A stretch of 64,000 nucleotides of DNA from Lonicera japonica. Lineage: Eukaryota > Streptophyta > Magnoliopsida > Dipsacales > Caprifoliaceae. The stretch covers positions 78,712,919-78,776,918 of the forward strand of contig CM038465.1 of NCBI GenBank assembly GCA_021464415.1, in the 5' to 3' direction. A program made the translations under genes and the position numbers. How positions within the stretch are numbered: the first letter of the stretch is position 1; each line of letters begins with the position of its first letter. This document shows, piece after piece, positions 24,176 through 34,760 of this stretch. The notes beneath the pieces were generated by a model. That model did no database searches. It was given only the letters and a program-made list of their open reading frames with translations, and was not told where the DNA came from.

Positions 24176-25061
24176 AAAATAAATTGTTGTGTTTAGTCAC
24201 CAAATTAGTGGGTGATTTTAAATGCACCCACTAGATTAGGCTTCTCACCCCACCTAAAATTTTTACATTAAATAATTTTTACCTAAAATAACCTAATTGA
24301 AATCTGTAAATTCACCCCACCAAAAATTCCACGCTATTGCCGCTGTTACCTGAGCGTAATAAAACCCCTTCTTCTCTTTTTTTTTCCATCCCCTTCTTCT
24401 CTTATTCTTTTCTCCATTTGCAGCGAAACTAATCGGTAAATTCTTTCATCCTATCTGCAGCGAAACTAATTGGAAGAAGATTGAAGAATATAATTTTGTC
24501 TCTCACTTCAAAAGTATGTAAATTTTCTTCATTAATTTTATTTGTTTTCATAAAGTGCATTTAAAATCATCCTTACTCGATTCTATGTCTTGGAGAACAT
24601 TTGTGATTTAGCACTTTGGATTATGTATTCTTGTAGTAAGAATGAAATTTTTGATTGGCCAGTTTTTTCGGCTATGTCGAGCGCTATTTCGCCTGAATTA
24701 TTGATGGATTTGTTTTACAGGTAATGAAGATCGCCAGTTAAAATAATATTTTTCAAAAAATTTAGTTTTCAACATTTACTTGCTTGGAATTAATTTCCAT
24801 GTAAATTCCACTCATAATCTAATGAATTCTATGCAATTGAATTTTTGTGAAAAGTAACGACAAATTATTCGTCACTAAATGTTCATTTTTATAGAGGTAT
24901 TACTTTTAATAAACTCACCCCACCTGGGGGGTGAGTTGAAAGATTTTTTCAAAAATTAATGGGGTGAGAAGAAAGTTCTCTCAAAGTGGGGTGAGAAGCC
25001 TAATCTAGTGGGTGCATTTAAAATCACCCAAAATAAATTGTTGTGTTTAGTCACCAAATTA
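24176..25061. mobile_element. TIR element with 45-bp perfect ends inside 32-bp perfect direct repeats
   Basis: Terminal inverted repeats of 45 bp (24209-24253 and 24986-25030) begin TGGGTGATTTTAAATGCACC and match at every base. Outside them a 32-bp direct repeat starting AAAATAAATTGTTGTGTTTA is also identical (24176-24207 and 25030-25061, sharing one base with the right end). The interior (about 24330-24760) has less AT bias, a doubled TGCAGCGAAACTAAT block, pyrimidine tracts and an intron-like segment ending in TTTTACAG. This resembles a captured gene piece, as in Pack-MULEs. The perfect ends imply a young insertion. The superfamily is uncertain because 32 bp exceeds any usual target duplication. 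Confidence 0.7.
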
Positions 25062-25497
25062 ATCAGTTAATTATTCTCAAATCTTATTTTTTTTGACTAA
25101 TTAAATTTATTTAATTTGTGTACTTTCCGGGACTCAATATTGGGATTAGGACTTTCATGTAAAGTTTTCTTCAAACCCCTTCGTAATAGAATATACATTT
25201 TTTATTCTCCCTTCTCTCCACTGTACCTCTAATTAAAAAAAAATTGCACAAAGTTATCAAATTCATAACAATTAAAATACGATTTTACTAAAAGTGCCGT
25301 ATTATTTTGAGAAATAGTATCATCTGCCTATATCTTGCTTCAATTCAACAAAAATATCATCTTGTTTCGGTAACAAAGGCACAAGTATAGTATGCTATAC
25401 TTTAGTACACGAGGTTGTATGTTTATTTTTTGATAAAAGAAAGCCTAGCTGCATATATATAGCAGGCCGAAACAACAAGAGAGCAAAACAAACAAAC

Positions 25498-25895
25498 AAA
25501 ACAACCTGAGGCAGATCCAAGAAATTTTATTGCGGGGGCCCATAAATTTTTAACAACGTAACATACTTAAGATAAAAAATATAAAGTTGCATTATAAAAT
25601 AAGAATAAATATAAAATTGCACTACAAAATACATACCTTTCAAAGTTTAATATTGTTAAAATTTGTGCTCAACGTTCTTTTAAGTCACGAAATCCATTAA
25701 TGATTGACTCGGTACACGGCTCTCTACTGCTCTGCAACTCTGCCCCTCTCTCTCTCTACATGGCTCTACTAGTTTTTTTCAATTGGGGGGGACCATTAAT
25801 AAACTTAATTGTTTTATATATATATATTTTAAAAAAATGTTGGGGGGGACTATGGCCCCTTTCAATGAACCCATGCATCCGCCACTGAAAACACC
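25498..25895. mobile_element. Non-autonomous hAT element (family H2)
   Basis: The element 25506-25887 starts CTGAGGCAGATCC and ends GCATCCGCCACTG, an imperfect inverted pair. Flanking 8-mers AAAACAAC and AAAACACC match at 7 of 8. Subterminal GGGGGCCC and GGGGGGAC stretches are typical of this group. No coding capacity. Confidence 0.7.
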
Positions 25896-25933
25896 ACCCT
25901 ACAAAATTAACCCCCAGATTAAGGACTCCACCA

Positions 25934-25940
<7 letters not shown>

Positions 25941-25964
<24 letters not shown>
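25941..25964. repeat. (AT)n microsatellite
   Basis: A clean AT dinucleotide run with no associated gene. Confidence 0.8.
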
Positions 25965-26192
25965 GCTCCTAAACATCTTCCTAGCTACATAATCAAAGAA
26001 AGAGGATAAGGCAAGCTTGGCAAATTAGCATTCCTTCGAACGAAAAAGAAATCTGCATTGAGGCGAGAGGCAATTGGCCAATAATATCCGAGATAATAAC
26101 AGCGCAGTCCTAGGGGGGCCGGATCGAGCTGAATCAGGGCAAGAACGAACACCACTCGATCTATAATTAATAGAAGCATTAATTGTCACTTT

Positions 26193-26414
26193 CTAAGTTG
26201 ATAAGGCAAAAGATGCAGGCTTCTCCAATGGCGAAAGCTTCAGCCATGAATTGAAGAAAGAAGAAACAGTCATTCTACTCCCAAACAATTCAACCAAATT
26301 AATTACCATTCGCATAAATCTCCCAATTAACATAGCTGAAGCAGCATCGTTGACCTTTACAGCAACCCTCACAATTGTATGTTGACTATATAAATCTGAC
26401 TTTTGGGAAATCAA
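26193..26414 (-). other. Coding-like open frame of unknown origin
   Basis: A 73-codon frame with unusually balanced amino acid content for this AT-rich DNA: VAVKVNDAASAMLIGRFMRM followed by VINLVELFGSRMTVSSFFNS. I recognise no domain and see no splice sites or promoter tied to it. It may be a fragment of a captured or retroposed gene, or chance. Confidence 0.2.
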
Positions 26415-26491
26415 AGCCTCGTAAAGTTAATGTATAATACATTAACTATTCTTCCATCCATTATATTACCCATTTATTTATTTATTTTTAT

Positions 26492-26614
26492 AAAAAAAAA
26501 GGATCTAATTCTTTTCGTTTAACAACAAACAAGAATCAAACGTGGGACTTTCTAGATATGATTGAGTGGGTACCTTTTCTAACTGAGCTAGCCCACTTGC
26601 TAAAGAAGAATGCC
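26492..26614 (-). mobile_element. Diverged tRNA-derived SINE
   Basis: On the minus strand: A-box-like TGGGCTAGCTCAGTTAGAAA, then B-box-like ACGTTTGATTCTTG, then a T/A-rich tail. The spacing fits a plant SINE, but the B box is degenerate and no target duplication is evident. Confidence 0.5.
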
Positions 26615-26746
26615 AATTTAATTTGTTTTTTATTGGATGTTTTAAATTTAATACACTACCAAAAGGTCCAAAAGTAGGTCTATTCACCCACATGCATGTC
26701 AAGTCTAACGGCCGCACAACCTTCATGTCGCTATATAATCAATTCA

Positions 26747-27125
26747 CACTACAACAAATTGTTTAATTAGCGACGAAATGCATTTTCGTCTTAGAATGTC
26801 CACTTCACTTGTATCAAAATATTGTAATGAAACACGTTTTTGTCACAGAATATACTTCTTTAACAACAAACCAATTGTTTCATCACATAATCTATTAATT
26901 CCTTCCATGATGAACTTAAAATTCATCATAAAAATTGCGACAACCAAGAGATTGATGACAAAGCCCTAAGCTTTCTCATTAAAGGGTGTTTCCTAAATGT
27001 TGCGCCGGAAACTTAGTGAAGAAAGGCTTTTAGTGACACGTTTTTAGAGACATCAAAGTGACAAAAAAAAATCTCACTAATGTAATTTATAACGATAAAC
27101 ATAATTTTGTCGTTGAAGAGTTGCT
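26747..27125. mobile_element. CACTA-like terminus
   Basis: Starts CACTACAACAAATTG and is followed by repeated subterminal words such as GCGACGAAA, TTTTCGTC, TTTTTGTCAC, TAGTGACACG and TTTTGTCGTTG in both orientations. This is the usual look of plant CACTA (En/Spm) subterminal regions. The opposite CACTA end was not found, so it appears truncated or too diverged. Confidence 0.45.
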
Positions 27126-28314
27126 TTTTTGCTAATGGCACATATCTAGCTAAAGTACCCTACATGGAGAAGGCATGTTGAGATTATAGTTCTTACATCA
27201 AGAGAGCAAAAGGCTAACCCAGTTAGAAGAGACTTTGACCTCTTTTTTAAATATATATATATATATATATCACACCAAAAAATTCAAAACACTGAAAACT
27301 ATATATAAAAACTAGAAGCTACGTACCTTCACTCATTATTAATTAATTTTAGTTTAGATGCTCCAAATTTAGAACAACATGGGTGATTAATTAACTTGGA
27401 TCCCACTGCTAGGGTTTGAAATTCAACTATCACCGAAAAGATTCTTATAACTTCGTACCAAAAGTTAAATTTCACATGTAAGTTTCACGAGTCATGTTGT
27501 CCTATTCACCAAATTATCTATCTGAAATGACAATTCTAGCTAGTTTTTCAATTTGATTTGTATCCTTTCACATGATTGTGCGTCCTCAATTAACTTTACC
27601 TAGCTCCCAAACGACAAAATGGAAATTTGAGGTGGATAGTCACTCCTTAAATATATATTCATAATTTGGTTAAAATGTGACCTGTCTTTGTCAATTGAAA
27701 AACATGCAAGACATTTGGTATATGCTATCTTCTCCATTAATTAATGTAATGAGTTCTGTTTTATTTATCTATTTATTTGTCTTGCTATTTTAATTTCCTG
27801 GCCTTGTGTTGTAAAACAATTTATTATTTGTTTGGTTATTTTCTTTTCAACCGTAAGGGTGCGGACAACTTGTGCACCTCGACTAATTTCTTGTCAATCC
27901 AATCCAGTGGTGTAGTCAGGAGATTTAATAAGTGGAATCAATAATACATCAACAATTCAACACAAACTAAATCATTTTCTTGAAAAGACATATATCACCG
28001 CAGAACACAAACCCTACGATAACTTACCGGCTGCCTTGCTTTGTGAGAACCTGTAGTGAAGAAATAAGGAGATCCTTCTTTATTGAAATATTAGATGGAA
28101 AAAATAGGAAATTATTGGATCACCCAATAAGAATGTAGAAAAGAACCAAAACAGAATGGTTCCAACTACTCAGAACTGTAGACCAAAAAAAAAAAAACTA
28201 CTCAAAACTAATAGGGGATACCGCTTACTACTAAAATCCATGTTTTTGCAACAGTTTTGTTCCCCACCTCCTCTGACTTGTGACTCGTATATGTACTTTC
28301 TATAGCAACAACAT
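27126..28314. other. Gene-free stretch
   Basis: No coding signal. A (TA)n run is at 27251-27270. The sequence CAGTGGTGTAGTCAGGAGAT at about 27905 resembles a hAT left end, but no partner is found. Confidence 0.4.
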
Positions 28315-29095
28315 GCAGAGACGAAGTTAGGAATATTATTCACGTGGGCCCAAATTAATAACATATATTATATAAAAAAATCATTTACTATAATAAGGCA
28401 TATGGTAAGTTTATATTTCGAGAAGTGGAACTTACTCCTACTTTACTAAAATATTTCTTCATTCTGTTTATGAACAGTTAAAAATGATATACTAATATTA
28501 ATTATAGATTTTGAAATATTTTTATCAACTCAATATATATTCAACTTGCTATAACTAACAAATAAGTATATTAATCTCAATATTAACTTATCAAATAGCA
28601 ACATAATAAGCAAGTCAACTTCAATAACAAAATTTAATATCAATATTTAACAATCTAATAAGCAAATCAACATTAATAAATAATAACCAATAAACACTTA
28701 AATTTTAATATTCAAAATAATAATTAAAAAAATAGTATAAGAAAAAAATATGACCTAAGAGCTGTGAAAAAAGAAGAATGAAGCGAAGTGCAGAGTTGTG
28801 GAATAATAAAAGGGGGCTCGGAAGAAATAGTTGCTGGCTACTGCGGTCTACGAAAGTACGGAACAACAAAAAAAAAGCGGCTAGAAGAAATAAAAAGGGG
28901 CTGGACTGCTTATACAAAATCCTAACCTAACTTATAATTACAAAACTTGACCCCGCTCTATTAAAGCGCATCGAACAGAGGCTCCTCAACACTAAAGTTT
29001 TCTAATTATGCGAACACCCCTTAACTTTCTACACTATTACACAAAAACCCGTGTACTCATGAAAAAAATTGAAAAAATCTACTTGCCTCTGCCCC
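28315..29095. mobile_element. Possible decayed hAT element
   Basis: Left end CAGAGACGAAGTTAGG followed by GTGGGCCC, right end CCTCTGCCCCTG; these pair imperfectly in the style of the 25506 and 53167 elements. The flanking 8-mers (ACAACATG and AAAACACA) agree at only 5 positions, so the boundaries are tentative. Confidence 0.35.
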
Positions 29096-29183
29096 TGAAA
29101 ACACAAGACCTTAAATTTTCAATCCATAAAAATGAGAAAAACTAGATAAGTAATACTACTCGGCTCAAAAAAGCATAACTTAA

Positions 29184-29621
29184 TACAGCATTTATAATGG
29201 CAAACTTAGTGGTTTGGTAAATAGCTAGTAAATATACCCTATGTACACTTTTTGTGTATTAAAATAGTGGCATAGTAGTAGTATGATAAAAGATAGATAT
29301 AATAATTTATTGTGTAGTTGTGATTAAACGAGAAAAAACAAGTGTATAAGATAGAGAAAAAAAAAACCTCTATCTCCCACGCATTTGTGTGATGCGTTTC
29401 AAACACTTCATGCATTTGTGTAATGCGTTTCTCTCCTAAACACATTTCTGATATGCGTATCACTCCCAGACGCATTTCTGAAATGCGTCTTGCCCCGCAT
29501 TCAACAAATGCATATGGTAAGGAATCTAGCCAAACTTAACTCACAATATTGATGTGTGCTTGCGTAGGATAAATTTACCGTAGCTACTTACCCTACATAC
29601 TTGAACCATTGTGAATGCTCT
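29184..29621. mobile_element. MITE with four tandem internal palindromes (P1)
   Basis: Ends AGCATTTATAATGG and CCATTGTGAATGCTC are imperfect inverted repeats that continue inward (TTGGTAAATAGCTA against TAGCTACTTACC). Between about 29378 and 29490 lie four palindromic units about 30 bp apart, built on ACGCAT...ATGCGT. The last (29469-29489) has 9-bp perfect arms GACGCATTT and AAATGCGTC around CTG. Same general design as the element at 37031, but with a different palindrome sequence. Confidence 0.6.
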
Positions 29622-29803
29622 AACAAGTTTAAGTACATCTATAACACTCATAACTTTCTCACTTATATTATATGTGTAGTCAAATGTATTTGGGATATAA
29701 TTTTTGGACATTTTTTAGACATGCTGTGAATTGAATAGCATTTTTCTTGAGGTAACATGTTTAAGCCGCACACTTTTTTATATTTCTCTTACAATTTAAA
29801 CCC

Positions 29804-29817
29804 CCCCCCCCCCCCCA
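29804..29817. repeat. Poly-C run
   Basis: Fourteen or more C bases in a row in AT-rich DNA. Likely a mutational tract and prone to length error in assembly. Confidence 0.8.
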
Positions 29818-30472
29818 ATTAGCTATTTTTTTCTAAATTTAAGTGGTATTAATTATATACAACTTAAATATATTCTAAATCTACTATGTCTAGTTATACA
29901 TTTTAAATATTAAATGAGGTCACTCGATTCTACAAACACGAACATGGATAGCCCTTGATCAAGTCAAAGGCAGTCACTTGTTCGACTCAAGCTTATTACT
30001 CGACTAATTATTGAGAATTGTGTTTGGCTATTTTTAATATCAAACAAAGTTACTAAAAGTCTCGACTTAAATGCATTCGGACTTTAAAAGTGCTAGTTCC
30101 ATATATTATTCGAAAATAATAAGTTAACCAACCCATATTTTTCCTATGATTCTATTAAAGATGCCTCTAAATTTGAACAATTAATCCAAACGAAAAAAAG
30201 TTTTTTAAATAACTCTTGTTATTTCACTAAGAGTTTGATAGAGGGTAACCACTAAGAGTGACTCAGTAATTACAATACTAGATTTAATTGAGAAATTTTT
30301 GAAAGCTAATCCAAACATTCTCAAAAGCTAATTCAAACATTCCGTGACATAAGAAAAAAAAATTGATAAAGGATTGGAGGGTGAAATGAAGTGGGCTAAC
30401 ATAGGACCTGTTGTCTTATATAGCTAAATAAAAATGTAATGAAAAACTATTTTAAATTATTCTCTATTCTTA

Positions 30473-30696
30473 ATTAATTCAAAATTAGATATACTTTTTA
30501 TTTTACTAGTCCTCGACTTAACCCTAAAAATAGATCGATGTCATTAACTTTCTATTAATTATTCTTCTATTCTGACCAAAATACCCCTGTTTTTATCATC
30601 TTCTTCATTCTACCAATTTAATTTAACCCATCATTTTAACAATGGAAAATAGAGCTACCCACACATTGTAATGACAATGCAATCTCATAGCAATTA

Positions 30697-30741
<45 letters not shown>

Positions 30742-31620
30742 CTCCTTCCAATATTCAATTCCTTAATTGGATTGTGCGAATAATAATCGAAACCCAGGAA
30801 AAATTTTGAGATTCAAAAAAGGCCCAATTGTAAATAAACCCTAATTTTGCTGCACAATATATATAAAAAAAGTATTGTATAGCGCAATCCTTTTACCCTT
30901 CTTCGAGGCTTTGGCCTCGCTAATTCTTCGCCGCGAGCTTTCTCCATCACTCCAATGGAGCCTTCTTCTAAACGCTGGAGAACGACTTGGCCGGCATAGC
31001 GGCCGGGCTTGAATAAGAATAAGCTTCGTGAGCTTTCTAGAGTTTCTTATATATAATTTGGATAATCTAATTGTGCACAAATGTTGTAAGAATTAAAGCA
31101 CCATTTACAGAAGTAGTACACCGGAGCTATGTTTACGATACCCAAAATCCAATAAAAGGTTTTTTACGCATTTGATTAAAGAGAATAACAATTAGAAATT
31201 GCTCAAATTTATAATTGAAATCAATCCGTCACGGTTAGTCCAACTTCTATTTTCTTCTTTTCAATTGAAGGTCAAGGTCTCATAAATCGAGCGATGGTGA
31301 CGGCGAACACTGCGCACTTTCAAGTTCTGTAACCGGCTGCCATGGTAATGGTGAACTAGATAAGTAAAAGTAAAAAAGATTGGTGCTGACAGGCAGAAGA
31401 GATTTGTGTGGAGAATTTGTTGGTTTATTTTAGTTTTTACAGAATTTGTTGATTTGTGTGGCACGCTAAGGATTTGTTGGGATGTTTTAGAAAAAGTAGA
31501 AAAATTAGGATTAGGTTTTAAAGTGGAGACATACAAAGGATACAAAAGTATTTTAGACAATTAAAATTAAAAACTAAGAGAGTTATGCCAGGGATTAAGT
31601 CAAATAATTATTAAAGTAAT
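30473..31620. mobile_element. Possible element carrying a captured gene-like segment
   Basis: The outer sequences CTCGACTTAACCCT (about 30512) and AGGGATTAAGTC (about 31590) are roughly inverted. The interior contains a long CT microsatellite (30700-30737), a patch of clearly lower AT content (30890-31010, words CGCCGCGAGC and CGGCCGGGC), and another at 31290-31340. This is unlike the neighbouring DNA and may be a transduplicated 5' UTR or coding piece, but I recognise no product. Confidence 0.3.
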
Positions 31621-31738
31621 TCTAATTTTAATATTAAAAAAAAGGCCCTATATTCAATTCTTTGTTGGGCAGCGCTAAAATCCTAAAACACGTTCTTATA
31701 GGTATAGTTTTTGTCGTAAGACGTAAGTACAATTAACT

Positions 31739-32327
31739 CTTTTCATCAGGGATGTTGTCAGAAATCCGAAAATCGAACGAACAAACTGAATCGATCCGTT
31801 GCGATCCGAAATTTTTTGAACCGAAAAAAAAATCGAAACCGAAACCTATTGATTTGGGTTGGGGATTCGGGGTCCCCGAATTGGACCGAAAAAATCAAAT
31901 CTTTAAAAAAAATATTTGCTAACTTAATGTAATTACTTAAGTTGTCTTACAATACGTTGAAAAAAAAAAGATGAAATTTTCTTACAACATTTACGTTATA
32001 TAAATGATCCAACCCTACGGATTATTTACATTTACAAATAATTACTTAAGTTAATTATTAAAATAAATATATTATATAATTTTTTTGTAGCGCATTTTGA
32101 GTGAATTTATATTTTTAGTGCAATTTTGAACTAAAGTTTTAACAATACAAAAAAAACCCGAATGAGACCGAACTGGACCGAAACCAAATAATTTGGGGAG
32201 GGTTTGGGTTTCATAGGTTCGAAAACCGAAACCGAACCAAACTGAAACCGAACTATAAAGTTTGGGAAGGGTTTGGAGTACCCTAGTTTCTACCCCGACT
32301 GAAACCGAAAACACCCCTACTTCCCAT
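31739..32327. mobile_element. Non-autonomous hAT element, CGGTTCGG-type (family H1 copy 2, opposite orientation)
   Basis: The element 31747-32319 has the CCGAA words of the 20722 element in reverse orientation at both sides (AACCGAAACCGAACC on the right). It ends CACCCCTA. The flanking 8-mers CTTTTCAT and CTTCCCAT match at 6 of 8. Older than copy 1, judging from the decayed ends and duplication. Confidence 0.65.
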
Positions 32328-33550
32328 AACATACAAGATTTTATTTTTTTTTAGTTAATTTTTTTTTATCATATATTCTTATATGGATCATTCGATTATA
32401 AATCATTTAACATTATAAACTTTTGATATAAAGATATGAAGGTAAGTTGTTTTTATAGAAAATCCCTTTTTTTGCTAACTCAACAATAATTTGGACAAAA
32501 AAAAACGCTTTTATAATAAACTATGCATCATTTAATGTATGTAGTTATTATATTCTTTTTTAAAATTAAACATCATTTAATATATGTAGTTATCATATTC
32601 TTTTTTACAAATTTAAATGCATATATATAGGTACCAATTTTCGATTTTTATGGAAATACATAAAACATTTATGGTTAAATTATGTGCAGTGAAATTTAAC
32701 TATATTGCAAGTTTCCTTTGCAAACTTGGAAAAAAAAATTCCTAAAGTGTGTTTTCGCCAATTTATGCAACAAGAGTTGCAAATTTTATGTACACATTTT
32801 TAGTGAAATTAAGTAAAATTTAAAATTTTCACTTAAAATTATAGAGAAATGTATATAATAAGAACTGTAAATATGTACAAAATTTCTCCACAAAATTTTC
32901 ACTACTAGCTTGTGAGAAATTTATAGTAAAACTTACGTATTCATTACGAAATATCAATAAAATTTGAAATGTACTTGTACATACCCCTGCAATTTTTTGT
33001 TTAAAACATAGTTAAATTTCTCAGCAACTATAAGGTAGACAAATTTATCTACAACTGCAAAGGAGTAAATTTCTCTTCAACGGTGGCGGTGAGGAGTAGA
33101 GCGAAAAAGAAGAATCAGAATGAGAGTTGGTGGAGATCTACAATTTTTTGGAGGTAGCATAGAATGAGGATTTTTTTTTGAAGAATAAATAGAGATCGAG
33201 AATTGAAACTTTTGAAGACTTTCTATCTATAGGAAAAGGGTAAGGTTGAATCGAGACATAGTAACATTTAACGGCCGCTGGTTGTGGTGGCTGCACAATG
33301 AAGATGGGTGGTAGCACAATGGAGATGGGTGGCAGCATGATTTGGAGGTTGGAGGAACCATTGTCAAAACCAGCAAGATAAGTATAATAATAAAGAAAAG
33401 ATCGAGATGATAAAGAATATATTAATTGATCATTCAAAATAATGGTGATTGAGCAAGAAAAAAACAATCTCCATTAATGAGAAGAGTGAAATTTAAAAGA
33501 AAGAAGGCTTTTTTTTTCTTTATTAACAATGTAAGTCAATTTAATCGTCA

Positions 33551-33592
<42 letters not shown>

Positions 33593-34760
33593 TATATATA
33601 TACACACACATTAATGTACTAATACTTTATGTTGATAGGGTATAATTGTAAAATCTTATTTCAATTAATATTGATTTTGTGCTTGTCATTAGTTTTGAAA
33701 ATAAAAAGTGTCTTGATCAAGTTAAAAGATTTTATGCTAGACCTTTCACAAGAAAGTGATCTTATTAGGGTCCCCTATTATCACTTCTTATAGCCTATTT
33801 TTAGTTATATGTAATCAAGGAGGATTTAGGGGACAAAAAAATTGATCATTTCTACTATATATTAGTTTTTAGCAATGAATATTTCAATGTAATGGGGATT
33901 CATTTCACCATTTATTTATTTTTTTAAAAAGAAAGAAAGTAATCCAAGTGTACTGTGTACATATAAGAATTGCCTTAGATATGACTCAATATATGATATT
34001 AATATTAATTACAACAAGAAAATAGGGATATTTATCACTATAAGTTATACATTTAATTGCAAATTTTTAAAATTAAATAAATACTTGGATGCAATTATGT
34101 TCTAAAATAATATAAATGAATGTTTTTTACAATTGAACGCATCTTTTTATAAACAAAAATCTTTAATAACGATATGAGAGCGAAAAAATATTTCATCAAC
34201 AAATTGTATATTGTAGCAAAATATCACCTAGCTAAAAATTCCAAATTTTTTTTACATACATTTTTGTCCTCAAAGGCTAATTCATAACCCATTCCTATAT
34301 GTATTACATGTCGGTAAAAATATTGAAATCTAGGGTGGCATAAGCATTTTCAGATTTACATATTTAAACAAACCTATACTTCAATGTTTTGTTCAAATAA
34401 AAGATGTATAACGTACTAGATTACTCATATGTAGATTAATTTCATACTCGATTCATATCTAAATAAAAACATATATTTAAATTTCACAAATCTATATTTT
34501 TGTGTGGTTTGTATTCTGATAACTAAATACTTACACACACGTGATATACATGTGTGTACGTATTTCTTTGATACACACGTGCAAATATTTAATTTACAGT
34601 AAAAATTAATTAATAAATATCAAGTAGTTTAATAATAATAATAATAATATTTCTTTCATTTTAAAGTAGAGGTCAAAAGTTTGAGTTCTGAAATAATTAT
34701 TTTATGTAATAAAAAAATACACACAAAAAATAAAAAATATGTAAAATAAGTGTGATAATT
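32328..34760. other. Gene-free AT-rich stretch
   Basis: No gene is seen. A patch at 33070-33370 is less AT-rich and has a short internal repeat (GAAGATGGGTGGTAGCACAA then GGAGATGGGTGGCAGCATGA) that may be a gene scrap. A (TA)n microsatellite occupies about 33557-33604. A TAA trinucleotide run is at about 34631-34649. Confidence 0.4.

Noticed and set aside
29375..29492. CRISPR-like regularly spaced repeats
   Set aside because: Units are palindromes without unique spacers, in a plant MITE; the regular spacing is tandem duplication.
30841..31080. Arg/Ser-rich minus-strand frame as a real protein
   Set aside because: Local GC-richer patch gives a biased frame but no recognisable domain, and no splice or promoter support; kept only as a possible captured segment.
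33138..33467. Minus-strand frame with a LPPISIVLPPIFIVQPP repeat
   Set aside because: Short tandem GATGGGTGG-type repeat read in one frame; no supporting signal.
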